Shown here in pieces: positions 45,253 through 53,453 of a stretch of 64,000 nt of DNA. Position 1 is the stretch's first letter. Every line of letters begins with the position of its first letter. The DNA is taken from the NCBI RefSeq assembly GCF_001708965.1, contig NZ_LVJW01000003.1:806001-870000 (forward strand). Direction: 5' to 3'. Made by a program: the position numbers and the translations under genes. Below the pieces are notes generated by a model. It searched no databases. It was not told where the DNA came from and saw only the letters and a program-made list of their open reading frames with translations. This stretch comes from Candidatus Thiodiazotropha endoloripes. Lineage in GTDB: Bacteria; Pseudomonadota; Gammaproteobacteria; Chromatiales; Chromatiaceae.

Positions 45253-45873
45253 CTATTTACCGACCCGGCGTTGCAGGTCGATGATCCAGTTCTCCAACTC
45301 TTTGTCTTTGCTGCCCAGCATGGTTTGATACTGCTGATAGTGCTGTAAAGCCTGCTTCGGCTTGGCCAGATAGAGATCGTAGAGAATCCCGAGATTACGA
45401 TGGGCAAGCAGGTAGTCCGGTTGATGGGACAGGGCAGCCTGATAGGCCTGTTCAGCCTGTTTGAATTTGCCCTGCATTCTCAACGCCACCCCTAGCAGAT
45501 TGTGCGCAGTTGAACTCTCTTCATCAATTGCCAGGGCCGCATTAAAGGATTGCTCTGCTGCCTGGGGTGTCTGTTCATCGAGTTGAATGATGCCAAGATC
45601 GATATGGGGAGCTGTCTGTTTCGGGTACGCTTTGATCAACGTCTGAAGTTCCTGCTTGGCCTGCTCCAGTTTGTTCTTCTTGTAGAGTCGATGGATCGAC
45701 TGAAGCGCCTTGGTCAGTTGCGGATCCTTGCTTACACTGGGTTGCGTCGTAGCGGCAACGGCGCTGCTGTTGCTCTCATCACTCTGTTGCTGTTGTGGTG
45801 TGGTCATACTGCTGCAACCGACTGTCAGCAGAATCAACCCAAGCGTGGCCAGTTGGATTTTAATTGATCGCAT
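45253..45873 (-). CDS. TPR lipoprotein
   Basis: 206 residues from ATG 45873, which has a GGAGGGG ribosome site; the longer start at 45906 lacks one. The lipobox is LTVGCSS. TPR units cover about 55-200 (SIHRLYKKNKLEQAKQEL, APHIDLGIIQLDEQTPQAAEQSF, AHNLLGVALRMQGKFKQAEQAY, AHRNLGILYDLYLAKPKQAL). It is likely a periplasmic scaffold on the inner or outer membrane. The start overlaps the end of the large TPR gene. Confidence 0.82.
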   Translation of the reverse strand: MRSIKIQLATLGLILLTVGCSSMTTPQQQQSDESNSSAVAATTQPSVSKDPQLTKALQSIHRLYKKNKLEQAKQELQTLIKAYPKQTAPHIDLGIIQLDEQTPQAAEQSFNAALAIDEESSTAHNLLGVALRMQGKFKQAEQAYQAALSHQPDYLLAHRNLGILYDLYLAKPKQALQHYQQYQTMLGSKDKELENWIIDLQRRVGK

Positions 45874-48688
45874 CGATCCACCCCTCCCACTTTTCCTGCT
45901 TGGCATATCGACCGGGAATCAACTTCGCAAGTTCTGCAAAACTCCTTTTCACCCACTCATCATAGATGCCTTGAGGCGCTCTTTCGATATTCGATTCATA
46001 GAGGGTGATCGCCTTCTCTTCGAATGGATAGGCCTGCTCTTCCAGAAGGATCTCATACTGTTCGAGCTCTTCCTCATTCAGCCCTTTGGGGCGCTCGGAC
46101 GCCATCAATGCGGCACCGAACTGCTGGTAGATTTCACCAATTCGATGGGTGGCCGCCGTGGTCACTTCAGCCACACCATACTCGGCAGCTCTCTTGTAGG
46201 CATTGATCGCTTCCTGCATTTTGCTTTTCTTCGATTTCAGACTCTTTTCAATCGGAGCTTTGAGTTTTACCTTACGGAATGCACGACGTGGCGGATCGGC
46301 CAACTGAATGCTTGAGGTTGCCGCCAGATAGCGGCTTCGGTCGGTGCGCTGCTTACCGGCTTTGGCATCGACTTTGATGATCTGCCTCATCCACCACTCC
46401 CGTTTACCCCACTCACCGCTCTTTTCATAGAGTTCAACCAGACGCTGTCTTGCCTCAAGGGCGGGATCATAGGGATTGGGAAAACGTTTTATGTAGCTTT
46501 TGTAGGCGCTGATGGCCTGTTTGTTTTTGCCCGCTTTGTCGTACAGCTCAGCGGCCTGCCAGCCAGCTTCCCGCTGCAACTGTTTATCGCCGCTCTGTTT
46601 CGAGATCAAGGCGAGTTGGGAGGCGGCCTTCAGGGACTGCCCGGACTCCATGTAGGCAACAGCCAGTTTACTGTCCACCTCTGGAATCAACTCACTTTTC
46701 GGGTAGCGCTTCTTATAGGATTCGAGAATGGTGACCGCACCGGCCCAGTCGCCTGCCGCGATCAGGCTGGCGGCGGCATCATATTCAGCGGTTGCGAGGA
46801 TGGTGGATGCCGGGGCCAGTGCGGCGATGCGCAGAAACTGTTTGGCGGCACCGCTGTGATCCCCGGTGGCGCGCTGGTCAGATCCCTGTTGATAGATACT
46901 GGCAGCCAATCGCTCTTCCAGTTTGCCACGCTGTTTGTCTTTACCTGAGGTCAGTGCAAGTGCCTGTTGGTAGGCCTGTTCGGCTGCCTTGAAATCCTTC
47001 TGTTCAAAGGCGGCATGGGCCGCGATGATCCAGGCGGTACGGCGCAGTTTTTTCTCCGCTGCCGGTTTCAGATTGGCGACCTGAAGGGCGGCTCCCCGGG
47101 CACGTCCCAGATCCTTCAGATCGAGCAGTTGATCAGCCGCCTCGGTCAGTACCCTGGCGCGACGGGAATCCTGTGGAAAGGCATCGCAAAATTTCAGGGC
47201 GCTCTCAACGCCCTGCTTACGCCAGACGTCACCGGGATCCTTAGTCAGCTGCTTCTGTTGTGCCGCATAGGCGAGGAGGGCGGCATAGCCCGCTTCAGCC
47301 CGTTTCCCATGGTTGGGAAGTTGATAGGCGCTCTGTTCGTAGGCGGTCACCGCCTGTGGGTAGTTTTTCAACTCAAACAGCAGCTCGCCCAGCAGAAAGC
47401 TGATATTGCCTGCTTTGGGATCAGTCGGGAAGTTGTCCAGATAGAGCCGATACCAATGGGCCGCCTGCTGACCCTGCCTGGCCTGCTCAGCGGTGATTGC
47501 CTTACTCTTTTTATTGCGGTTTTTCTGTGCCAGTGCGTGGTGGTATTCCGCCAGATCCTTGAGGTAGACCCGCAGCTGCTCACTCAGCCAGGTCTGATCC
47601 TCGGAACCGAGTTTTTGCCAGGTGTCACCGGCAACGGCGTAGTGTTGCGTGAAGGCTTTTTTGCTTTCGATGGCCTTGGCTGGGAAACCGTTTTTGGTAT
47701 AGATCTCCACCACCTCCACCGACAGTCTTGGAGACTGGGGGTGGGCGGGGTTGAGGTTGACGAAAGCCTGGTAGGCATCGGCCGCATCCTGGATCCGTTC
47801 CTGTTTCAGATAGAGGTTACCCAGGCCCTGGTAGATCATATATTCATAGTTGCGATGACCGTGGCGATCGAAGTACTGGCTGATCCGCTGGGCGCCCCCC
47901 AGTTCGGAAAAGGTCAGGCTGATGACTCTGAGAGTCTCTTTCAGAAGCTCCTGGTCGGCCGGTGAGAGTTTACTGGTATCGATGGCTTGGGTATCACCCA
48001 GATTTCTATCGAGCAGCTGGGTGAAGGAGTCCAGGCCCTGTTCCACCTTACGCTGTTTGAAGAGTGACCAGCCATGCTTGAACAGTGAACGGTCATAGTA
48101 GGGGGTCTGCTGTTGCTGTTTGAGGATCTCCCCATAGGCCTGTTCCGCGTTGCTGAATCGCTGCTCAACAAAGAAACGTTCGCCTTGTCTGAAACGGGCC
48201 TCCTGCCAGTATTCGCTTTGCGGATATTTTCTGATCAGGGTGTCCAGAGTCTGCATCATCGCTGGCATCTCACCCTGTAGTTCGTAGGCTCTGGCCAACT
48301 GATAGAGCACCAGATCACTGGCGTTGTAGTCGGGATCGTTTTCCAGCAGTCCCTGATAGAGTTTGATTGACTGATTCAGCTCTTCACCGCTTGGTGCAGG
48401 CTCATCCTCGCTCAGCAGTTTGGTCTCGCTGCGTTCCAATTCCAGATCGGCAAGACGGCGGGTGGCTTCACTGTGCAGACGCTGATCCGGATTGAGTTTC
48501 AGCAGCGCCCGATAGTTTTCAATCACCTCATCCCGCTCAGACGGGGCGATGGCGCTCTGTTCAATCTTGACCGGCTCTGCCTCAAGATCCGCCAGTGTGG
48601 CCTCATTGGGGCCTCCCCCCTTCAATACCGGGGCGGAGCAGCCGTAGGCTGTCAGACTCAACAGGCCGAGGTAGAGAGCGGGTTTCAC
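45860..48688 (-). CDS. Large TPR lipoprotein
   Basis: 942 residues. A lipoprotein signal (LTAYGCSAP) precedes many degenerate TPR units spread through the whole length (for example NAEQAYGEILKQQQQTPY, DAADAYQAFVNLNP, KAAEQAYQQALALTS, KQAISAYKSYIKRFPNP). Such arrays bind partner proteins; here the likely partners are the motor, the transducer and the other TPR proteins. It overlaps the next upstream gene by 4 bases. Gliding and TonB-related operons often hold similar TPR lipoproteins. Confidence 0.82.
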   Translation of the reverse strand: MKPALYLGLLSLTAYGCSAPVLKGGGPNEATLADLEAEPVKIEQSAIAPSERDEVIENYRALLKLNPDQRLHSEATRRLADLELERSETKLLSEDEPAPSGEELNQSIKLYQGLLENDPDYNASDLVLYQLARAYELQGEMPAMMQTLDTLIRKYPQSEYWQEARFRQGERFFVEQRFSNAEQAYGEILKQQQQTPYYDRSLFKHGWSLFKQRKVEQGLDSFTQLLDRNLGDTQAIDTSKLSPADQELLKETLRVISLTFSELGGAQRISQYFDRHGHRNYEYMIYQGLGNLYLKQERIQDAADAYQAFVNLNPAHPQSPRLSVEVVEIYTKNGFPAKAIESKKAFTQHYAVAGDTWQKLGSEDQTWLSEQLRVYLKDLAEYHHALAQKNRNKKSKAITAEQARQGQQAAHWYRLYLDNFPTDPKAGNISFLLGELLFELKNYPQAVTAYEQSAYQLPNHGKRAEAGYAALLAYAAQQKQLTKDPGDVWRKQGVESALKFCDAFPQDSRRARVLTEAADQLLDLKDLGRARGAALQVANLKPAAEKKLRRTAWIIAAHAAFEQKDFKAAEQAYQQALALTSGKDKQRGKLEERLAASIYQQGSDQRATGDHSGAAKQFLRIAALAPASTILATAEYDAAASLIAAGDWAGAVTILESYKKRYPKSELIPEVDSKLAVAYMESGQSLKAASQLALISKQSGDKQLQREAGWQAAELYDKAGKNKQAISAYKSYIKRFPNPYDPALEARQRLVELYEKSGEWGKREWWMRQIIKVDAKAGKQRTDRSRYLAATSSIQLADPPRRAFRKVKLKAPIEKSLKSKKSKMQEAINAYKRAAEYGVAEVTTAATHRIGEIYQQFGAALMASERPKGLNEEELEQYEILLEEQAYPFEEKAITLYESNIERAPQGIYDEWVKRSFAELAKLIPGRYAKQEKWEGWIDAIN

Positions 48689-50523
48689 TGCTGCTGCACT
48701 CCTCTGTCCGTGCTGATGTCGAGTAGACTGGCAACCCCGAAGCGCGCCTGGATCAGGTAGTTGTTAACCAGTGTTTTGCGTTGTTCCAGCCTGGCCAATG
48801 CCATCTCCTGAAGGTTTTTTGCCTGTTGTCTGCGAAGCGCTGTAACCTGCTCCAGTAATTCGGGAATCTTCTCCTGCAGGCTGTCTATGCGTGTCGACAG
48901 ATCACCGAATCTGTTTTCTGCCTGCTCTGTTGAGGCCGCCAGCTCCGTCTGCTGGACTTTCACCGACTCGATGTTCTGGGTCAGCGCCTTCATCTGTTTT
49001 TTCAGATTCCAGACACGGGTCGGGTGTTCCGTAACGGTCCGCCAGATCAGGATCCCCTCCATCAATTGGGCAATCTCCTTTTGCACCTGGAACTGTTCTG
49101 GGGAGGCGGATTGGCTGATCAGAGTGTCGATACGCTGCAGACGTTCGATTAACCTCTTCTCCTCACCCGTTGCCAGAATAAAGGCCGGCTCTTCCTCCGA
49201 TACCGCTACGTTGTAGTGCGCATCCAGTTCCGCGTGCTGCTGCTCAAGCTGCTTCAGCTTGTCGCCCCTGAGGAAGGCTTCCACCCGGGGAAGCTGCTCT
49301 TGATAGGTCTGCTGCTGATTGTCGAGCATGGTGAGATAAGCGGTGATCTTTGTCTGCCACTCCTGCAGGTTTTTTTCCAGTTCCCGCAAGTCCCTGTAGT
49401 CCTGAAATCGTTCCTGGAAACGGTTGCCTGTGAGCAGAAACGGCAGCAGGGTATGCAGTTGTTGCTTATCTTCCTGGTTTTCCACCATCAGGCTGTCGGG
49501 GAAACCGCCCTGGTTGATCTGCTGTATGATCTGATCGACTGAGCCGAGGCTCTGATCGTAGGTTGTGATGGCGTTCTGATAGGCGTCCAGGGATTGCTGT
49601 TCTGCTTTCAGTTGGGCCAGCACATAGGGTATCGCCAGCTTGGCCTCCAAAACGGCTGGATCGCTTGGGTTGCGGTCGGCGAGAAGTTGCCAGGGAGCGA
49701 GTGCCTGCTGCTCCTTGCCCTGTTGCAACGATGCCCAGCCAAGCCCGAGCAGGGCCTGATTGCTTGAGGATCCTTTGAGTCGTACTTTTTGCAGCGAATC
49801 CTTGGCCGGTTGCGGCTGTTCTGCCTCCAACAGCAGATATCCACGGGTCAGATTGGCCCTGTCCCGTATCGCTTTGATCTCTTCGTTGTCCTGCTCGTTA
49901 TGGCCATCACCGATGGTTTTGAGGATCTCCAGGGCGGTACCGGACTGTTCACTCTGCAGCAGCGCCAATGCCCGGTTGAAATCACCATACAGCGACCACT
50001 CGCTGTCCCCGGAGATTTCCGTCAGCGACTCAACCGCATCCGTTGGTTTGTTCCGTTTCAGTGCGATCAGCCCTTCAAGGTGCTGTTTTTCATCTTTCGC
50101 ATCGATCGGCTGTTCAGCTCCGATCTGACTCAGTGCCTTGGCGGCGGCGGGATCCTCTCCCCGGCGGTAACGGGATTTGCCCAGCTGCAACCAGGCCTTG
50201 TTCTGTATTTTGGGGGTGGCGCTTGTCTTCAGTACCCGGTTGAACAGGTTTTCCGCCGTATCCGGCATGCCATAGGCTAGATAGAGTCCACCAAGCAGCA
50301 GCTCGGGTTCATCCGCATAGTTCTGCATCAGTCCCTGCTTTCTTGCCGAGAGCAGACGCACTATGGCTGGGAAGTAAGCCTCCTGGTAGAGTTGGAAGAG
50401 TGCCTCACCATAGTGCAGATCACGCAATTCCTGGGGCTCTCCCGGTTTTATCTCCGCGCTTGCGGTGATCGGGAGGGCCAGGCAGGTCGTGAGGAGCAGA
50501 CGGGGTATCAGACCGTGTGGCAC
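48685..50523 (-). CDS. Exported TPR and coiled-coil protein
   Basis: 612 residues from a GTG start. A signal peptide (LLLTTCLALPITASA) is followed by TPR-like repeats in the first half (about 35-330). The second half is predicted to be long helices with coiled coils (LREL EKNLQEW, EEKRLIERLQRIDTL, LKKQMKALTQNIESVKVQQ). It is likely a periplasmic scaffold with a rod-like part. It overlaps the following TPR lipoprotein gene by 4 bases. Confidence 0.75.
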   Translation of the reverse strand: MPHGLIPRLLLTTCLALPITASAEIKPGEPQELRDLHYGEALFQLYQEAYFPAIVRLLSARKQGLMQNYADEPELLLGGLYLAYGMPDTAENLFNRVLKTSATPKIQNKAWLQLGKSRYRRGEDPAAAKALSQIGAEQPIDAKDEKQHLEGLIALKRNKPTDAVESLTEISGDSEWSLYGDFNRALALLQSEQSGTALEILKTIGDGHNEQDNEEIKAIRDRANLTRGYLLLEAEQPQPAKDSLQKVRLKGSSSNQALLGLGWASLQQGKEQQALAPWQLLADRNPSDPAVLEAKLAIPYVLAQLKAEQQSLDAYQNAITTYDQSLGSVDQIIQQINQGGFPDSLMVENQEDKQQLHTLLPFLLTGNRFQERFQDYRDLRELEKNLQEWQTKITAYLTMLDNQQQTYQEQLPRVEAFLRGDKLKQLEQQHAELDAHYNVAVSEEEPAFILATGEEKRLIERLQRIDTLISQSASPEQFQVQKEIAQLMEGILIWRTVTEHPTRVWNLKKQMKALTQNIESVKVQQTELAASTEQAENRFGDLSTRIDSLQEKIPELLEQVTALRRQQAKNLQEMALARLEQRKTLVNNYLIQARFGVASLLDISTDRGVQQQ

Positions 50524-50528
50524 CTATC

Positions 50529-51056
50529 TCACTCCCACTCCCGGATCTCGAAATCCGGCTGCTGCAGTGCGGCGCTATCGACAATCTTGAGTTCCAGGTA
50601 CTTGGGTCCCAGACCCTTCTCGAAACTGACGGTCGCGCCTCGCTTGTAATCCCGGCCTTTTGGCCCGACGCCGGTAAAGAAGGCAACCAGTTCATGGGTG
50701 CCCGCTTTCAGATTCCCCAGATAGATCCGCTGTACACCACCCCGTTGCAGCGCTTTCAGTTCACGCTCTGTATAGAGGTGGTTGGAGAGCTCCTTGTTAT
50801 CGATCTGTAGTTGCACAGAATCGAGTTTGAAATAGGTGCCGATATCCAGGGAGAGAAATACCGAGACCTGGGTATTTCCCGGAAACAGCAGCTCTTCCTC
50901 TAGGATGAAGAGTTCTCGATTCAACTCGATCACTGCCTTTTTCAAGCTCTCGACCTGTTTGTCCAGTCCCTGGTCAGCCTGGGCAGGACCGGCGGCCCAC
51001 GTGGACAGACTGAGGCAGCAGGCGAGGAGAAATAGAGTGCGGAATAAGATCTTCAA
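50529..51056 (-). CDS. Exported protein, first gene of the Exb/AgmX/TPR operon
   Basis: 175 residues from a TTG start at 51056; an ATG 10 bases upstream is out of frame and soon hits a stop. A signal peptide (MKILFRTLFLLACCLSLSTWAA) precedes a helical coiled-coil stretch (LDKQVESLKKAVIELNRELF), then a beta-rich domain (VSVFLSLDIGTYFKLDSVQLQID). No family is recognised. Its position before two TPR genes suggests an accessory periplasmic part. Confidence 0.62.
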   Translation of the reverse strand: MKILFRTLFLLACCLSLSTWAAGPAQADQGLDKQVESLKKAVIELNRELFILEEELLFPGNTQVSVFLSLDIGTYFKLDSVQLQIDNKELSNHLYTERELKALQRGGVQRIYLGNLKAGTHELVAFFTGVGPKGRDYKRGATVSFEKGLGPKYLELKIVDSAALQQPDFEIREWE

Positions 51057-51448
51057 GATGTCATTTCCCGGGTCATGAATAAAACTGTGTAATGAAGAAA
51101 CAAATCTATATGAATTAGTGTGTTGCGTTTGCGATCATAGTCACAGGTTGATCTTGGAAGTTGGTAAAAAATGCCCAAACAGGTAAATCATATGTGATGT
51201 CGCAGTTTCTCGCTACGGTTTACTGATGATTTGGGGCTGCCGTTGAAGCTGAGTTAGGGCCTGTGCAATCTTACCTGATTGCCATCTCTCAAGTATTAAA
51301 TGAATTTATTATAAAAACTAGGGTCATAGCGGTTACTTACATTGTGGTTGTATGTCATATTGAGCAGACAGTCACTACTGAACAAGAATAAACGCCTTGT
51401 CGACCACCCTCATGCTGGTCGACCTAACACAATCTCTTGCTTTAGTTC
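51057..51448. other. Divergent regulatory region
   Basis: It separates the leftward Exb/AgmX/TPR operon and the rightward DUF3187 gene. AT-rich stretches near 51297-51320 could hold promoters. Apart from the hairpin at 51399-51423, no feature was recognised. Confidence 0.4.
51399..51423. promoter_or_regulatory. Hairpin in the DUF3187 leader
   Basis: GTCGACCA (51399-51406) and TGGTCGAC (51416-51423) form a perfect 8-bp stem with a 9-base loop, 26 bases before the start codon. It may be a regulatory-protein dyad or an RNA leader hairpin. No T-run follows. Confidence 0.35.
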
Positions 51449-52486
51449 ATGGGTAAAACTAACCAGTTCTGTCGATCCTGGGAAGGGCATTCCCTATTTT
51501 TGATCAATCTCTGGTCAATCCTGCTGCTGTCTCTGGCGGCAAGCGGGGTGGCTCTGGCCAGCCAGCCGGAACCCTTCCATGTGCGCAATATGAATCCCTT
51601 CACCCTGCTGCATGGTCTACCGGTGGCAACCCCGTCTGAAATACTCGATGATCAACAGACCAGCCTCAGTCTGCAGTTGGATGTGGCCAATACCTCGATG
51701 GAGACCGTCGAGGAGAATGAGCAGGTGACCCTGGATGGGGAGACCTACCGGCTGGCCGTGACCTGGCAGCGGGGAATCGGTTCAGGTTGGCAGGTCGGTG
51801 TCGAAGTGCCCTACCTGTCCCATCGGGGTGGTGGCTTGGACAGTCTGATCGAAAACTGGCACGACCTGTTCGGCTTTTCCAACTCAGACCGGGATGACTG
51901 GCAGCAGAACCAGTTGCGCTATCTCTATATCCGGGATGGGGTAACCGAAGTCAATATCCAGGAAGAGGTCAGCGGTATCGGTGATATACATCTGCAACTC
52001 TCACGGGAACTGATTCTGGCAGATGACGAGTTGAAGGCTTCCATGCATATGGGGTTGAAGCTGCCTACCGGAGATGAGGAGTCACTGCTGGGAAGTGGCG
52101 CACCTGACCTGTCGATCTGGCTTACCGGCTCTGATCGCAAGCTGATACCGGGTTGGCCCTTTGGCGGATACGGTCATCTCGGTGTGCTGCTGATGGGCAA
52201 GGCGGATGTGCTGGAGGAGGATCAGCGGGAGTTTGTGATGTTCGGTACCCTGGGACTCAACTGGCAGGCCTACCAATGGTTGGACCTGAAGGCCCAGATC
52301 GATGCGCATACCCCCTTTTATCACAGTAAATCAGATCAGCTGGGTGGCTCTGCCGTGATGCTGACGTTCGGTGGAACCATACCTTTGGAGGGTGGTGATC
52401 ATATCGATCTCTCTCTGGGGGAGAACATGACCACCGATATGGTTCCAGACCTGATTTTCAACATCCGCTATGAAGCCAGATTTTAA
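51449..52486 (+). CDS. DUF3187-family outer-membrane protein
   Basis: 345 residues. A signal sequence (LWSILLLSLAASGVALA) is followed by VRNMNPFTLLHGLPVA, then strands typical of DUF3187 beta-barrels (YRLAVTWQRGIGSGWQVGVEVPYLSHRGGGLDSLIENWHDLFG split over several turns). The final residue is Phe (YEARF), as required for BAM recognition of barrels. The function of the family is unknown. It is divergent from the Exb/AgmX/TPR operon. Confidence 0.75.
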   Translation: MGKTNQFCRSWEGHSLFLINLWSILLLSLAASGVALASQPEPFHVRNMNPFTLLHGLPVATPSEILDDQQTSLSLQLDVANTSMETVEENEQVTLDGETYRLAVTWQRGIGSGWQVGVEVPYLSHRGGGLDSLIENWHDLFGFSNSDRDDWQQNQLRYLYIRDGVTEVNIQEEVSGIGDIHLQLSRELILADDELKASMHMGLKLPTGDEESLLGSGAPDLSIWLTGSDRKLIPGWPFGGYGHLGVLLMGKADVLEEDQREFVMFGTLGLNWQAYQWLDLKAQIDAHTPFYHSKSDQLGGSAVMLTFGGTIPLEGGDHIDLSLGENMTTDMVPDLIFNIRYEARF

Positions 52487-52508
52487 TCCGGCATAGCGCT
52501 GACAGCCG

Positions 52509-53327
52509 TTAATCTGCCTGTTGATCCGGTTTGTCAGAGCGCTTTCTGAGCGCCAGTAGGATCAATACGATGCCGGCTGCGACAAAGGGCAGGCTGAGTA
52601 CCTGGCCTGTGCTCAACCAGACATCGGTGGTGTATGCTGCCTGCTTGGTTTTCACAAACTCAACCAAAAACCGGGTGGTGAATACGCCGACCAGAAACAT
52701 CCCGAAGATCAGTCCATCCTCGATCTTATGGCGCATGCGCCGGTAGAACAGCATCAGTATGACAAAAATCAGCCCATAACCTATTGCCTCATAGAGCTGT
52801 GCCGGGTGTCGGGGAATCTGGTCGATCCGTTCGAAGATGAAGGCCCAGGGGAGATTGGTCTGGGTGCCGTAAATTTCCGAATTAAACAGATTTCCCAGAC
52901 GAATCAGCATGCCAACCAGCGCGGTCGGGATGGCAAAGCGGTCGAGCAGCCAGAGAAAGGTCTCACCGGACTGGCGTTTGTGGATATAGAGCGCGAGGAT
53001 TACTCCGAGCCCACCGCCATGACTGGCCAATCCCCCCTCCCAGAAGGCGGGTATCTTCCACGGATGGGCTAGAAAGTAGGCTGGATCATAGAGCAGGCAG
53101 TGGCCCAGTCGGGCACCGGCAATCGTCGCAATCACCAGATAGATGGAGAGGCGTTCCAGGTGCGCGGCATCCCGGCCATCATTTTGGTAGATCCAAACGA
53201 TGGTCTGATAGCCCAGAAGATAGGCCAGTGCGAAGAGTGCGCCATACCAGCGAATCTCCAGTCCGGCAAAGGCAATCAGTGTGGGGTCGATATTCCAAAC
53301 GATGAAATCGAGGGCTTGTTGCTCCAT
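52509..53327 (-). CDS. lgt: Prolipoprotein diacylglyceryl transferase
   Basis: 272 residues. Seven membrane segments, the signature RLGNLFNSEIYGT(QT) and HPAQLYEAIGYG, together with GARLGHCLLYDP, identify Lgt. It adds diacylglycerol to the lipobox Cys of prolipoproteins, the first step in making the several lipoproteins in this window. A shorter internal ORF in the same place is a shadow. Confidence 0.97.
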   Translation of the reverse strand: MEQQALDFIVWNIDPTLIAFAGLEIRWYGALFALAYLLGYQTIVWIYQNDGRDAAHLERLSIYLVIATIAGARLGHCLLYDPAYFLAHPWKIPAFWEGGLASHGGGLGVILALYIHKRQSGETFLWLLDRFAIPTALVGMLIRLGNLFNSEIYGTQTNLPWAFIFERIDQIPRHPAQLYEAIGYGLIFVILMLFYRRMRHKIEDGLIFGMFLVGVFTTRFLVEFVKTKQAAYTTDVWLSTGQVLSLPFVAAGIVLILLALRKRSDKPDQQAD

Positions 53328-53453
53328 CTCGGGATTTTCCTGGGGGATAACTGCAGGTGTGAATTCTAATCAATCGCCGGCTGGATTGGCAGCTGTTTTT
53401 ATTTGTTTCAAATCCTCGGGATGCAGGGTCAGCTCAACGGGTCGGCCATCGAT

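Noticed and set aside
46967-47965. Rightward 332-residue open frame
   Set aside because: It lies antisense within the large TPR lipoprotein gene and looks like a GC-driven shadow.
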